Shown here: positions 9,905 to 21,000 of the stretch, piece by piece
How the letters are laid out: the number at the start of each line of letters is the position of its first letter
How positions within the stretch are numbered: position 1 is the stretch's first letter
Source of the DNA: Branchiostoma floridae
Lineage: Eukaryota; Chordata; Leptocardii; Amphioxiformes; Branchiostomatidae
NCBI RefSeq assembly: GCF_000003815.2
Contig: NC_049995.1
Location: 6,706,581-6,736,754, forward strand
DNA: 30,174 nt
Reading direction: 5' to 3'
Notes under the pieces: model-generated
Database searches by the model: none
What the model was told of the DNA's origin: nothing
The model's input: only the letters and a program-made list of their open reading frames with translations
Program-made: the position numbers and the translations under genes

Positions 9905-10185
9905 AAGATAAAGGTAGTAAGACCCATTGCCTTTTAATGGCAGAAGGGATGTGGGTTGTTATTCACTGTGTCTGGAGTACCGTATTGGAAGGTGAAGCCC
10001 ATCCCTCTCCTTCCACTGCCTTTTAAATCCCCAACCGAAGTCAGGTACCCATTTTTACACCTGGGTGGAGTGAGGAAAGTTGTATTAACTGTCTTTCCCA
10101 TTAGTATGACATGATTTGAACCCAGGACCTCCGGGCCAAACACCCTGCAGTTATACCACACAACAGAGGTCTCTTCTGTCATTTT
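9905..10185 (-). mobile_element. tRNA-headed SINE
   Basis: On the minus strand it starts near 10170 with GTGTGGTATAACTGCAGGG (box-A-like). It continues with GGTCCTGGGTTCAAATC (box B), then CCTCACTCCACCCAGGTG and the tail words GGAGAGGGATGGGCTTCACC. The same tail (GGGATGGGCTCCGCC) occurs at 12903-12920. A Pol III-transcribed non-autonomous retroposon is inferred. Confidence 0.75.
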
Positions 10186-10389
10186 TATAAGAGGTTGACA
10201 ACTCCCTGCTTAACAGTGCATGAGCAAAGGTAAAGGTTCCAATGTTGTTAACAGTTCATAAAATTCATGCAAATACTTATGCACCCCAAACACAATCTTA
10301 CCCTGTGGACATAGAATTCCTGTCGCCGCACATGCTTACTAACTAATGTGAGAAGGCTTATACAATTCGTTAAGCGCTCTGTCAGATTT

Positions 10390-11600
10390 TTGTCACAGAG
10401 CGCGGTGAGAGCACCGCTCTAATGGAAAGGGGTATTAGTAGAATCGCCAATTGCCAACGGCAGAGATTGTGACTATTACTGAGATTTCGATAGCTATCTC
10501 TACCGGTGATATATGTACTAGTTCTCTTCGCCAAGAAGAGTATGAGATTGCTGACTTGGGTCTGTATGTAGGTCAACAGCATATAACTCGAGAAATTGTG
10601 GATGGAACTTTGTGATTTTTGGTAGGTGTGTAGCGGTTGTCGAAAGGGATGCCAAGTTTGAAAATGGGTTACCTGGCGTTTTCCTACGGTACTGCAGCGA
10701 GCTTGGTATGTTTTTTGCGGTTTGTTTTGGGCAGCATAAGTCAAAATCTAGCTGGGCGATTTTCACGAAACTTGGTAGGTGTGTAGCGGTTTTGGAGAGG
10801 AAGGTCAAGTGCGAAAATGGTTTACCTGGCTCTTACCTACGGTGCTGTAGCGGGATTTGTATGTAAGTGCGTTTGTCTGTATGCAAGATAACTCGAGAAC
10901 CCTTGAATGGATCCTGATTATATTTGTTAGGTGGATGGGGGTTAGGAAAACAAAGGTCAAGTTCGATAATGGGCACCCTAGTGGCTGCCTAAGGTACTGC
11001 AGCAAAACTTTTAATTTTGACACTTCGTGTTCTGGACATGCTGTGGTCATGATTTTTGAGTGGTAGATAGCCCTTGGAACAGAGAGTAACTGCTGTGAGT
11101 TTGGACCCCCTAGCGGCTTTTTGGGAACTGCAGACACCGATTTCCGTTCAAACTTTGGACGAGGATAACTCGAGAACGTGTAAACGGATCATCAGGATTT
11201 TCAGTATGTAGATAGAATGAGTGATGACTTATACAATGTAATACTAATTATGCAAATCAGTAGCTAATTTGCATAATTAATGAGGAAAGTTCATAAATCC
11301 ATGCCAACAGCATTTAACTCAAGAAGCTGTGAATGGATTTTCATGATATTTAGTATTCAAGTAGCGGTTGCGGAAAGGAAGGTTGTGTTTGAAAATAGTT
11401 GACGTAGCATTTTCCGTTAGGACGGTAGCGGGCCGAGTGTGTGCGTCCGTTTGTTTGTGGAATGCATAACTCGAGAAGCCTTGAAAAAATCCTGATAATA
11501 TTTGGTAGGTGGGTAGGGGTCAGGAAAACGAAGATAATATATATGATAGTGGCCCCCCTAGCGGCTTCCTAAGGTACTGCAGCAAAACTTATTAACAGAA
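10390..11600 (+). repeat. diverged tandem array of ~150-bp units
   Basis: The motif ATAACTCGAGAA recurs at about 10580, 10888, 11164 and 11466, with degenerate versions at about 10732 and 11315, so spacing is near 150 bp. Each unit carries GAATGGATC-like, GGTAGGTG-like, AAGGTCAAGT-like and CCTA(C/G)GGTACTGCAGC-like words in the same order. Units differ a lot, so the array is old. Open frames on either strand are not maintained from unit to unit. No gene was recognised. Confidence 0.75.
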
Positions 11601-11629
11601 ATAAATTGTGCTCTATATATCTCATTTTG

Positions 11630-11790
11630 ACCTATATCTATGGACACAGCTGTTATACAGATGTTTTGCTGGAGCTGGACGCCCTCACACTGGGGACAAA
11701 GTCTTTGACAAGCATGAAATTCTGATTGACCAGGGATGCTACCAGGTCATCTGTCAGGTCACAGTCTGGTTTTTGGTAATATCTGTGTGT
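11630..11790 (-). repeat. dispersed repeat also found at about 8130-8180
   Basis: The minus strand contains CTGGTCAATCAGAATTTCAT and GCTTGTCAAAGAC; the plus strand at 8140-8175 has the same words (CTGGTCAATCAGAATTTTAT, GCTTGCCAGAGG). Two copies in opposite orientation indicate a dispersed repeat, so the 62-codon plus-strand frame here is not called a gene. Confidence 0.5.
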
Positions 11791-12040
11791 TTGTGAGGAA
11801 CATAGTTCATGCAGTCATTTGCTATTTAGTAATACATGAACAGGACCTTATTATTAAAGTCTTAAATAAAGACATGATTATTTGGCGAAGAGATGGGTTC
11901 GTTGAACTCTAGTTAAAAGCATGTTTTCGAAACGTAATGCTTTATTTATGGCTAGCTTGTTCGGAGCTACCATGACATTTACATCACTAGGCGCGTAATA
12001 CTAACCTACATGTTTGGTGTTTAGGCCATGTTGATTATAT

Positions 12041-12252
12041 TACTGTCAATGCAGAAACTTTCGCGGTGGTTTAATGTTCACGGTTTTCGCGGTGGCTGCT
12101 TTACCGCGAACTTAAAACCACCGCGAACATTTTCCGTGGCAGTAAGATCCTACGGTGCATTTTGCTACCGCGAACTTAAAACCACCGCGAAAAGTCATTT
12201 TTCCCGCAACCGCGCAATTAGGTCCCCGCGACCTTAAATGCATTTACAATAT
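12041..12252. mobile_element. MITE of the TACTGTAAATGCA family, copy 1
   Basis: Termini TACTGTCAATGCAG and GCATTTACAATA are imperfect inverted repeats. The interior has repeated CCGCGAACTTAAAACCACC and TCGCGGTGG blocks. It is closely related to 15912-16103. No coding capacity. The rest of 12250-12740 shows nothing I can name. Confidence 0.8.
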
Positions 12253-12744
12253 ATTTATGACATCCTCTGGGAACTCCAAAACAGGTGCGAGAGTGCGAAA
12301 CAATTGCCTTCGTTATGAAACTCATGTGGTCAGGAAGGTTGAACAAATGACTTAACACACAGAATATAGTATAGCGAACAATATATTCTTCATTTTTATT
12401 CCTTAACTTCTTATGAAATGACTTTGGCTTTCAAAGATGTTAGTGTCGGATTGTTTGGCGCAATTTATGTGTCAAATATTTGCTCATTTTATAGCTGCTT
12501 TGAACGATTCAGAGTATGGTTGAAAACTTTTTGTTTGAAACGGACAAAAATTGACGCATATACTATTAATCGAATCGACGTGGCCTGCGGGTGAATTCTG
12601 AAAATATCTCATTTAATAGGTAGGCGTAGACATGTAAAAAAAAAAACAGTGATAACATTGTATATGTTTACGGGGCTTTTTAATTGGACATCTGTCCAGC
12701 CAATAAAAATCCACCCAGGCACATAAACATTTGTGGTGCTTAAC

Positions 12745-13010
12745 CGTTAACGGCCGAGTGGCTAAGCCAAAAGATACGAGATCGAGGGGTTACGAGTTCG
12801 ATTCCCAGATCCTGGCATCCCCGGGTAGTTTCTTTTCTCCGACCAGGTGTAAAATGGCTTCCTGGCTTCGTTTAGGGAGGTAAAAAGTTAGTAAAATGGG
12901 GAGGGATGGGCTCCGCCTTCGCCTACCGTGCCCTAGACATTGTAGAAAACACCCCACTGCCCGTCCACAAAAAGGCAATGGTACTACCATCTACCTTTCA
13001 CATAAACACA
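12745..13010 (+). mobile_element. tRNA-Ser/Leu-headed SINE
   Basis: Box-A-like TAACGGCCGAGTGGCTAAGC and box-B-like GGTTACGAGTTCGATTCCC at 12749-12808, then the SINE body ACCAGGTGTAAAATGGCTTC and tail GGGAGGGATGGGCTCCGCC. No acceptable cloverleaf is closed, so it is not called a tRNA gene. A diverged counterpart with the same order of words sits at about 26690-27010, so this insertion predates the tandem duplication of the receptor gene. Confidence 0.7.
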
Positions 13011-13594
13011 ATGTAGTGAATGCCATGTAGATTTGGTGAGATAAAAAGTTTGAACAAGCTCCGATTCTCATTTGTCGATTGCAGGCAATAAAAGCAATTA
13101 GCAATGAAGAAAATTAATTTGGCTCTTATGATGAACATGATTGCCATATTCCAATCTACAATACAGCTTCCTAATTAAAGAACAATATTTGTAAACTATG
13201 TGATTTGGAAAGAAGAGGTGGTGGATTCATATAAATTCGTTGCCTATCTATAAAGAAAGGGCAGCATAAACACATGGTGAATGATAGGTATTTCATATTT
13301 GTGACATTATGTCAAATGAGTTATGTAAGATGAGCATTTCAACTAGAATATCATGCAGATTAGACGGTTGTTATGGTTACTCATTATATTGCTTGGTGAA
13401 GGCATGGGGTCGTTGGATTGAAAGTGTGTAGAAACTGTGAAGACAGGCTTATGATGTTAAAGGCACAGATGACTCCGTTACATTCATGTTTATAAGTTCC
13501 TCTGTGGTTATAACGTTATATTAGAATTCTACATTTATGTACTGAGCAATGGAGGTTAACATGCTCAAAACTCCCAAAAAATGTCTCTCTTAAG

Positions 13595-13823
13595 TGGACT
13601 CTCACTGCACTTGCGGCACCGTTGCGGCACTGCGGGGTTTGCAGATGGCACAACGAATTTCAGAGATAAAGAACGAATTTTCATCCGTTTTGTGTCTTTA
13701 AAGTCATACTTTTACGTTTTATGCCATATCTAAATCATCAAAAATTGCAAAAATAACAAAACAGTGCCGCAGTGAACGAACCCCGCAGTGCCGCACCGGT
13801 GCCCCAAGTGCAGTGAGAGTCCA
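13595..13823. mobile_element. MITE upstream of the receptor gene
   Basis: Left end TGGACTCTCACTGCACTTG with GCGGCACCG, right end CGGTGCCCCAAGTGCAGTG then AGAGTCCA: about 28-bp inverted ends. It is flanked by TTAAG on the left and CTTAAG on the right. It lies about 190 bp upstream of the start codon at 14015. The aligned upstream region of the second gene copy (27400-27480) lacks it. Confidence 0.8.
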
Positions 13824-14014
13824 CCTTAAGCGGGCTGTTTTGAAGTTAATTGGAAAATTAGAGAACGCCAATGATTTATTGTCTTATTATCTTCAAACGC
13901 TTCGCGCTTGTGTTTAGGTAGCAGAGGCGATACAGAGCTAGGTTGTAAAACTTATTGGCTACACGTTTCGACGTTTCTAAGTTGACCACTGTTGCTGGCT
14001 AGATTTGCTGCAAG

Positions 14015-17000
14015 ATGGCGTGTTGTGGTTTTGTTCGGCGGCATTCTTATAACATGGTTATGGCAGCCTTGCTGGCAGTCGGACTTACTACTGTTGAAGC
14101 ACAAGGTAATTTTTCTGTTACTTGCATAGTAGTGTTAAAGGTATGCTACGTAATTATCTTTGTGTCCCCCCTAGTTAGACCCTCCTGACTGTAAGCAACA
14201 GCTTCCAGGCCTCCAGTAGGCACCCTAGGGGGTGGGGTAATGAGTTTATCACACTCCAGCTGGCTACAGGGGAAGATCTTCTTCTTTTCAAACACTCTAT
14301 TTTTTTCCACTTCAGAATAGCATATAATCATGCACTTAGTCTATTTTGTAGGGTATCAATAAGCTGAGGTTACATTCCCTTCAAAACTGCAAGAAATCTT
14401 GCAAAGATTACGTTTTTCAAAAACTGGTGCAACTGTCATCAGACACCCCACTGTGCAGTCAGGCACACAAGACACTGATAAGCCAGATGTGGGCGTGTTT
14501 CCCTAGGAAGCATGGAGGTCCATGTAGGAAGAACACAGTTTGTAGACATCATCTGACATGTTTGTTTGATGCACTGATGTTGCAACTTCTATCAGTGAGC
14601 CTTGATATTCAATGCTAAAGGGTAGACTTAGCTTACTATATAAAGAAATGGCAGGAAAATCTACTTTTTGTATTGTCCAAATATTACGTAGCATAGCTTT
14701 AAGTTTAATGCAAACTCTTATCTGAAGGGTTATTGCAAGTACCACGAAAATGGCACTCAATGGAAAAATAGCATTGTATGTGACTTCTCTAGTCTAAATA
14801 CTGACGCTGAATTCTAACTTATTTAGTTTGACGTGTATTTCTGGAAAAGTGACAGACAATGGGTCAAGTTTTTTTTCCAAAATGAGTTGCCGGTTCTGTG
14901 ATATGTATGGATGGAAAAGGTTTTGTTTTTGTCTGAAAGTACGATTAAATTAATTGGCCTCTTTAAAGAGCTCCTTTTTTAAAACCAAATAATGATGTAT
15001 GACGTGATGTGATATGACGCTATATGTTTTGTATATTGACACAATGATATGCGCTCATCGTTGTAGGTTTATCTTCCGTATTAGAAAAACAATAACAGTT
15101 TGAAAAAGTGTGGCGTACTGTGGTGTAACGGTAAGAGTTTGGCTCAATTTTAAAGCCTAGAGACTCCAGAGTTTGAGCCCCCTGATACGTTCCGACGTTG
15201 TGCACGTCAGAACGTAGCAGGGAACGAAAAGCATTTTACTCATTTCTGACCCTGGGAAGGCATTTTACATGAATTTCCTCACTTCACTCACGTGACAGGT
15301 GAAAATGAATAAGTAGCTAGCTCTTTTTAAGGACGTCTTTATATGAAGGTCCAATGTTGGATGAGACACGCCTGAAGCATGTTAAAGAGCCCATGGCCCA
15401 GCACACCATCCTGGTTGAGTAGATCAATGAAATTTGTACAAACATGTTGCGTAACGCCAAAAGGCAGTTTCCTAATTTTTCGGATTACTGGGTTTCGCAA
15501 TGCAAACAAACATCCTCTCGATCGTAATGTACATTCGACATCAACAAAATATAGACTAAGTTATGATTATTTCACACATTGTAATCAATGTAAACTTTTT
15601 TACCACACCTATCTATTAGATAGTTTGGGGGATTTCAACATGAAAAAATTCTTCTCGTTGTTTGTTTATTCCTTAATTTCATTTCTCTTTGTTTAAATTG
15701 CGTGGAACTTTATAAACGTTGCCAATACTTTTCAGAACGTTGAATGTTGCCCCATTCAAATAAAATACATACTTACATGTATGTGAATGAATACTGCGAA
15801 GACTATTAAATGTATTTTGCTTGCAAAATAATCTACCTTCTCCCTCTTAATCATTCGTCAATGTAACGTATGATTTGATTTCCCTAATATAAAACTTCAT
15901 AAACCATATAGTACTGTAAATGCAGAAATGTTCGCGGTGGATTAATGTTCGCGGTTTTCGCGCTGACCACTTTACCGCGAACTTAAAACCACTGCGAACA
16001 TTTTCTATTATGGTATTAGACTGCAGTCTATGGTGTTACCACGAAGTCCCTTTTCCCGTTACCGCGAAATTAAATCCCCGCGAACTTAAATACATTTACA
16101 GTATTACGTAAATTGGTGCAAGCCTTAACTAGTACCTTTACATGTTCTCACTGATCGTTCTAGAGGTGACCTAAATCCGGTAACAATATTAAACTAGTGA
16201 CACTTTTATACAGGTTTGCTGGTCTTAGTTAAATGAGTTTACGGCGTTTGATTTGTGGCATATATGTAGATTTTCAGATATATGTGTTTATACCCCTGTG
16301 ACATTTGGCGAACATCGATCGGACGACGATTCTGCGGCAATCGCCCGAGGCTAGCTTATAATAATAACTTTATTGCACAACAAAGTGTACAAGGTACAAA
16401 CTATGGCTCATTTGTGACATGCACGGTTTTCAGGTGAAATATACACCCAACCCTCTGTCGATCTTAAATATGGCCAATCTTCCATCGATACGCCCGAAGA
16501 TCGTGGATAATGTGACAGGGGTATTACAAAACTTTACTGCAATTCTTTCCGATCACGGGTGGTGAAAGATTGTACATGTAGATGCCATCTGAACGTCTGA
16601 CTCTTCAAGAAATTTATCATTTTGCTTGATGTACTACCAAAAACTTCGACAATAAGATTTTGTTTTGATAGCGTTCATATGTAAGTATGCGTGTAGATGG
16701 ACAGCTTATAAAAGTTGATGTTGGACATTGGTGTGTTTGATTATAATTTAGCACCGGATGGATGTACCTTTGCTCTGGGAATGAAGAGCGGTTATATCAA
16801 AGACGATCAGCTTACGGCTTCCAGTTGGAACACGACGTGGTACTACCAACCCTGGGGGGCCAGGCTCAACGGGACCAAGGCCTGGCAGACCAACACCACG
16901 GACCCGTCACCATGGTTACAGGTAACGTCACCACATATACGTCATTCATGACCCCGTCACCATGGTTACAGCTGACGTCACTAACGTGATTAATGCGCTC

Positions 17001-17932
17001 TTTTCATGGTAAATTCTCGGCAGAACTTCACTCATTTGTGCCTCCAATGCGAACTTTCTCTACAAGAACCCGTTTAGCCACCTCCACGGAGCAAAGCATC
17101 CCTTTTCCTCCATAGTCCTCCAAGTAGGAGGAAGTTCCACGCGGAGAGCTTCTTTCCTAGAACAACTTCGCTATGAAATAAGCTACCACGGACCTGCTTC
17201 CCCAGGGGGTACAATATGAAACTGTTTAAGTCAAGGGTTAACAGACATCTTTCTTCACAATACAGTATTGTAACTCAAAACGCTTAAGTGGCTCCATGAG
17301 CCTTGTTTTGCGGTGAATCCTAAGAAAATAAAAAAAATGGCCCGTAGTTACAGATATTGAGGTCACCACCTGTGGGTCATAAACGATATCTTATCTTTAA
17401 GGGGGTCATAGAAAGCTTATTTAATGTGTAGTGCTAATCTTATGAGTAGATGTGATATCTTCTTTATTAGATTAGGAACAAACATGATTGAATACAGCAA
17501 CACAAGGCCGCCGCGGCAAGTAACTTTATTAGATTTTGTCGTCATTTATGGGCAAACCAAAGTTAGCTATTAGCTTCCATCATAGTGGCACCGAAATTTG
17601 AAACCTTGATAACGTTTTGTCGTCTACATGCTTATTTTCTATTAGAAATGTCAGTCGTTAACGTTGTCAGAATGTTCCCCATTCTCGAACAAAGTAGATG
17701 TCATGTTTTACCTAACCTTCAAAAGCTTTCCCGTCACTGATTTGCATAACAACTCAGATACCCGTGGTCGAATGGCAACATTGGTGTAATAAAACGAATG
17801 TTTGTCGGCATGAGGTTTTTTTGTGTGTATGTATGTGTTTGTGCGTGTGTGTGTGTCTGTGTGTCTGTGTACCTGTGTGTGCGCGCGCGCGTGTTTGTGT
17901 ATTTGTGGTGGTGTGTGTGTGTGTGCGCGCGC

Positions 17933-17969
<37 letters not shown>

Positions 17970-18015
17970 CGTGTGTGGTGCGTTTGTATGTGTGTGTGCG
18001 TGTGTGTGTGTGTGT

Positions 18016-18081
<66 letters not shown>

Positions 18082-21000
18082 TGGTTTCTTTTATATCATA
18101 GCGGCTTTTACAGTATTACATCACAAATCCAAGTTCTAATTCCTCATTTTCTGGACAAGGTAAGGCCCCAAGTTTTGGTTTGTAGATAGCTCTTATGGTA
18201 AGGATGAAGTGGCATAACTTTGGGTCCTCAGGCGTCGTTTTATCTACATGGGGGTAATTCATTACAACATGATAAGGTTAAGCCAAGGGTTTAATAAATT
18301 TTCATGATGACCTGTTAATACTTTTTCTTCAGGTGGATCTTCGCCCGCCAGTCATCCCTCGGTACATCACGTCCGTCCAGACCCAGGGTCTCTGGGCGGG
18401 CTGGGTCGCTTCCTACACCGTAGAGATCAGCAACGACACAACGGACTGGATTCTATACGAGAACGGAAAGGTTTGAATGTGCATATAAAACGTGTACATT
18501 TGTTAGTTGAGAGCTTTAACCCATTTTCAAAACAAAATTACCAGAATACAAGTTTAGAGAATTCGAATGTCAAATGCTGCAAAAAAAAATTTCCTGCGAT
18601 TTTCAACTGTCGGAAAAGTTTTGCTAGACCAAGAAAAATAAATATCTAATTTTAGATCAGTGTATTTCAAATTACAAACTTCTGAAAAGGCCAATAAGTT
18701 GTGCATCTGGAACAATTTTTTTTGTAGAGCTTTACTAAGATATGAAAAGATCACTTTTTTTTCAAAGCAAAGTTCTTTCTTCAAAACTAAGGAGTTACAT
18801 AATAAACGAAGTTTTTGTGACTGTCTGTGACCTTCTTTATGGCAACGTTGTCTGTATCTATTTATGCGATAATACTTAATATTGGGACCGCGTAGCGCAG
18901 AAAGACTGTGTTCGGCCCGTGACCGAGAGGTCGGGGGTTCGAATCCGGCTGCCGTGTTAACGATCTTGTGCCCTTGGGAAAGGCACTTTACACGACTTTC
19001 CCCACAAAAATAAAAATGAAAATGAGTGAAAAATGAGTACTTAACTTCGGTGAAAATGAGTACTTAAATTCGGCTAGGGCCGTCCCTCGGATAAGACGTA
19101 AAATGGAGGTCCCATGTCTGGGGAGAGCCATACCCCAGGCACGTTAAAGAACCCCCACACGTGCGATGGTGCGGTGTGCGATGGTGCAAAATCCTTCCGT
19201 CTAAAATTGGTGATCCATTGGTGGCAATCATCCCTAGCTACGTTGCAAAATGCCCCAGTCATCATTGCCCCGAAGAAGGTGACAGACGGTCAGCGAAACG
19301 CGAAATATTATGATACTCCTTAGTTGTGAATAAAGAACTTTGTTATTGAGTCATTCACGAGTCTGACATAATTATTTTCGGAATTCTCAATTTTACAGAA
19401 TTTTACTGGCAACAATGATGGGGGTTCAGTCGTACAGGTCGATGTGGACCCGCCCATTTTTGCCAACTTTCTCCGGATCTACCCGAACACCTGTCATGGG
19501 ACGTTATGCCGACTCAGGATGGAGCTGATTGGCTGCGATGGTATGACGTCATAAATCAATCATTCGCAGGCAGCGCAGAGGCGTTCTGCATTCGCAGACG
19601 TCATCAGATAGATATATACATAGAGAGAGGGAGAGAGAAATATAGAATAATTGGAAATTCAGAAATAGTTTACGGCGATATACGTGTTTGGCGTGTTTTC
19701 GGTTAAGATATTCAAGTTCGAAACCCTTCACACCTTGAATCTCGAAAGAGCTAAACGGGTTGACCCTGCCTTTGGGTAATTTTTACGTAAAGCCATTTGT
19801 ATCCATATTTGTATCTCTTGTTGCCCACTTCTAGCTAAATCGAATTAAAATGTTTTAGAGTAAAGCGGTTCTTAATGAATGGTTTTCCTCAAGAAAATTG
19901 CCCAAACTGGTTATGACACATGATGGCCGTTGAAAAGTGTGACGTAAGCAATGGGTCATACATGGTTGGAAGTTGGTATCTTCCCCCTCCTTGGCTCAAT
20001 GATTTATGTGCATTTTATCATTGAAATATTTTTGCTTCCCAGGAATTGATCACTGTGTAAATGTGACTTGCTTGAACAACGGAACATGCATAGATGGGCT
20101 CGACGACTACAGGTGCGCATGCGTGCCTGGATACACCGGGAAGGACTGTGAGATCAGTAAGGATTTGTTTTCCATTTGTTGTTATTTTTTTACGGTGAGT
20201 AATAACATAGCATATGTATTGCATGTAGCCTACATTCCAATACCACCACTTTGATGTAATCAGTAAGTGTATGCGTCCTTGAAAATGTGAAAATCCACAC
20301 TCGAGTCAGGCATTTTTTAATCTTTATTTCTGTGTCAACAGATATCGACGAATGTGTGTCGGGTCCATGTCAAAATGGCGGCACCTGTATCGACGGTGTT
20401 AATGGCTACAGTTGCGCATGCGCACCAGGGTACACCAACCAGACATGTGGAATAGGTAGATCAAATTTCATCAAATTTCTATAATTGATAAGAAATATTA
20501 TGACAGAGAATTTACTAGAATACTAGAATAATATTTTGGTTTAATCACATAAGTTCTTGATGCACCATCATAAAATTTATTACGAGCCAACGATTCGATA
20601 ACCATCTTCCATCTTCGTCAGGGCTACGGCCGCGTGGCGCGTTGGTACACCCGATCCCTCGATCTCGGAAGATAAGCAACGCGCGGTCCGGATAGTGCTT
20701 GGATGGGGGACCAACCAAGGACGTCCGGATTGCTGTAGCCTCACGAAGTTTTCCACGAAATTTTATTCCGGGAGGGACGTAAAACGACCACGTTAAACAG
20801 CCTCATTACTCATACTTGGGGTACCTACTGGCTGGCAAAATACACCAGATGATTATTATTATACTGACTGGCTTACAGTGCACTGAAATTCTCAAAACTC
20901 ATATCACAAGGAAAGGAAAGTAATACTTGTTGTTTTGCATTCAACATTTCTTCTATGAACGAATGTCGCTGCCGATATCACTGGTCGGACCGCGGGGATT

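Noticed and set aside
11608-11796. 62-codon plus-strand frame as an exon
   Set aside because: The sequence recurs in opposite orientation at about 8130-8180, so it is a dispersed repeat.
12749-12826. Possible tRNA-Ser/Leu gene
   Set aside because: Box A and B are present but no closed acceptor or anticodon stem is seen, and a SINE body and tail follow.
18888-18960. Possible tRNA gene
   Set aside because: tRNA-like head of a SINE; the body and tail match the other copies in the window.
20623-20741. Functional 5S rRNA gene
   Set aside because: Many differences from the 5S consensus, no T-run terminator right after it, SINE-like tail, and intronic position.
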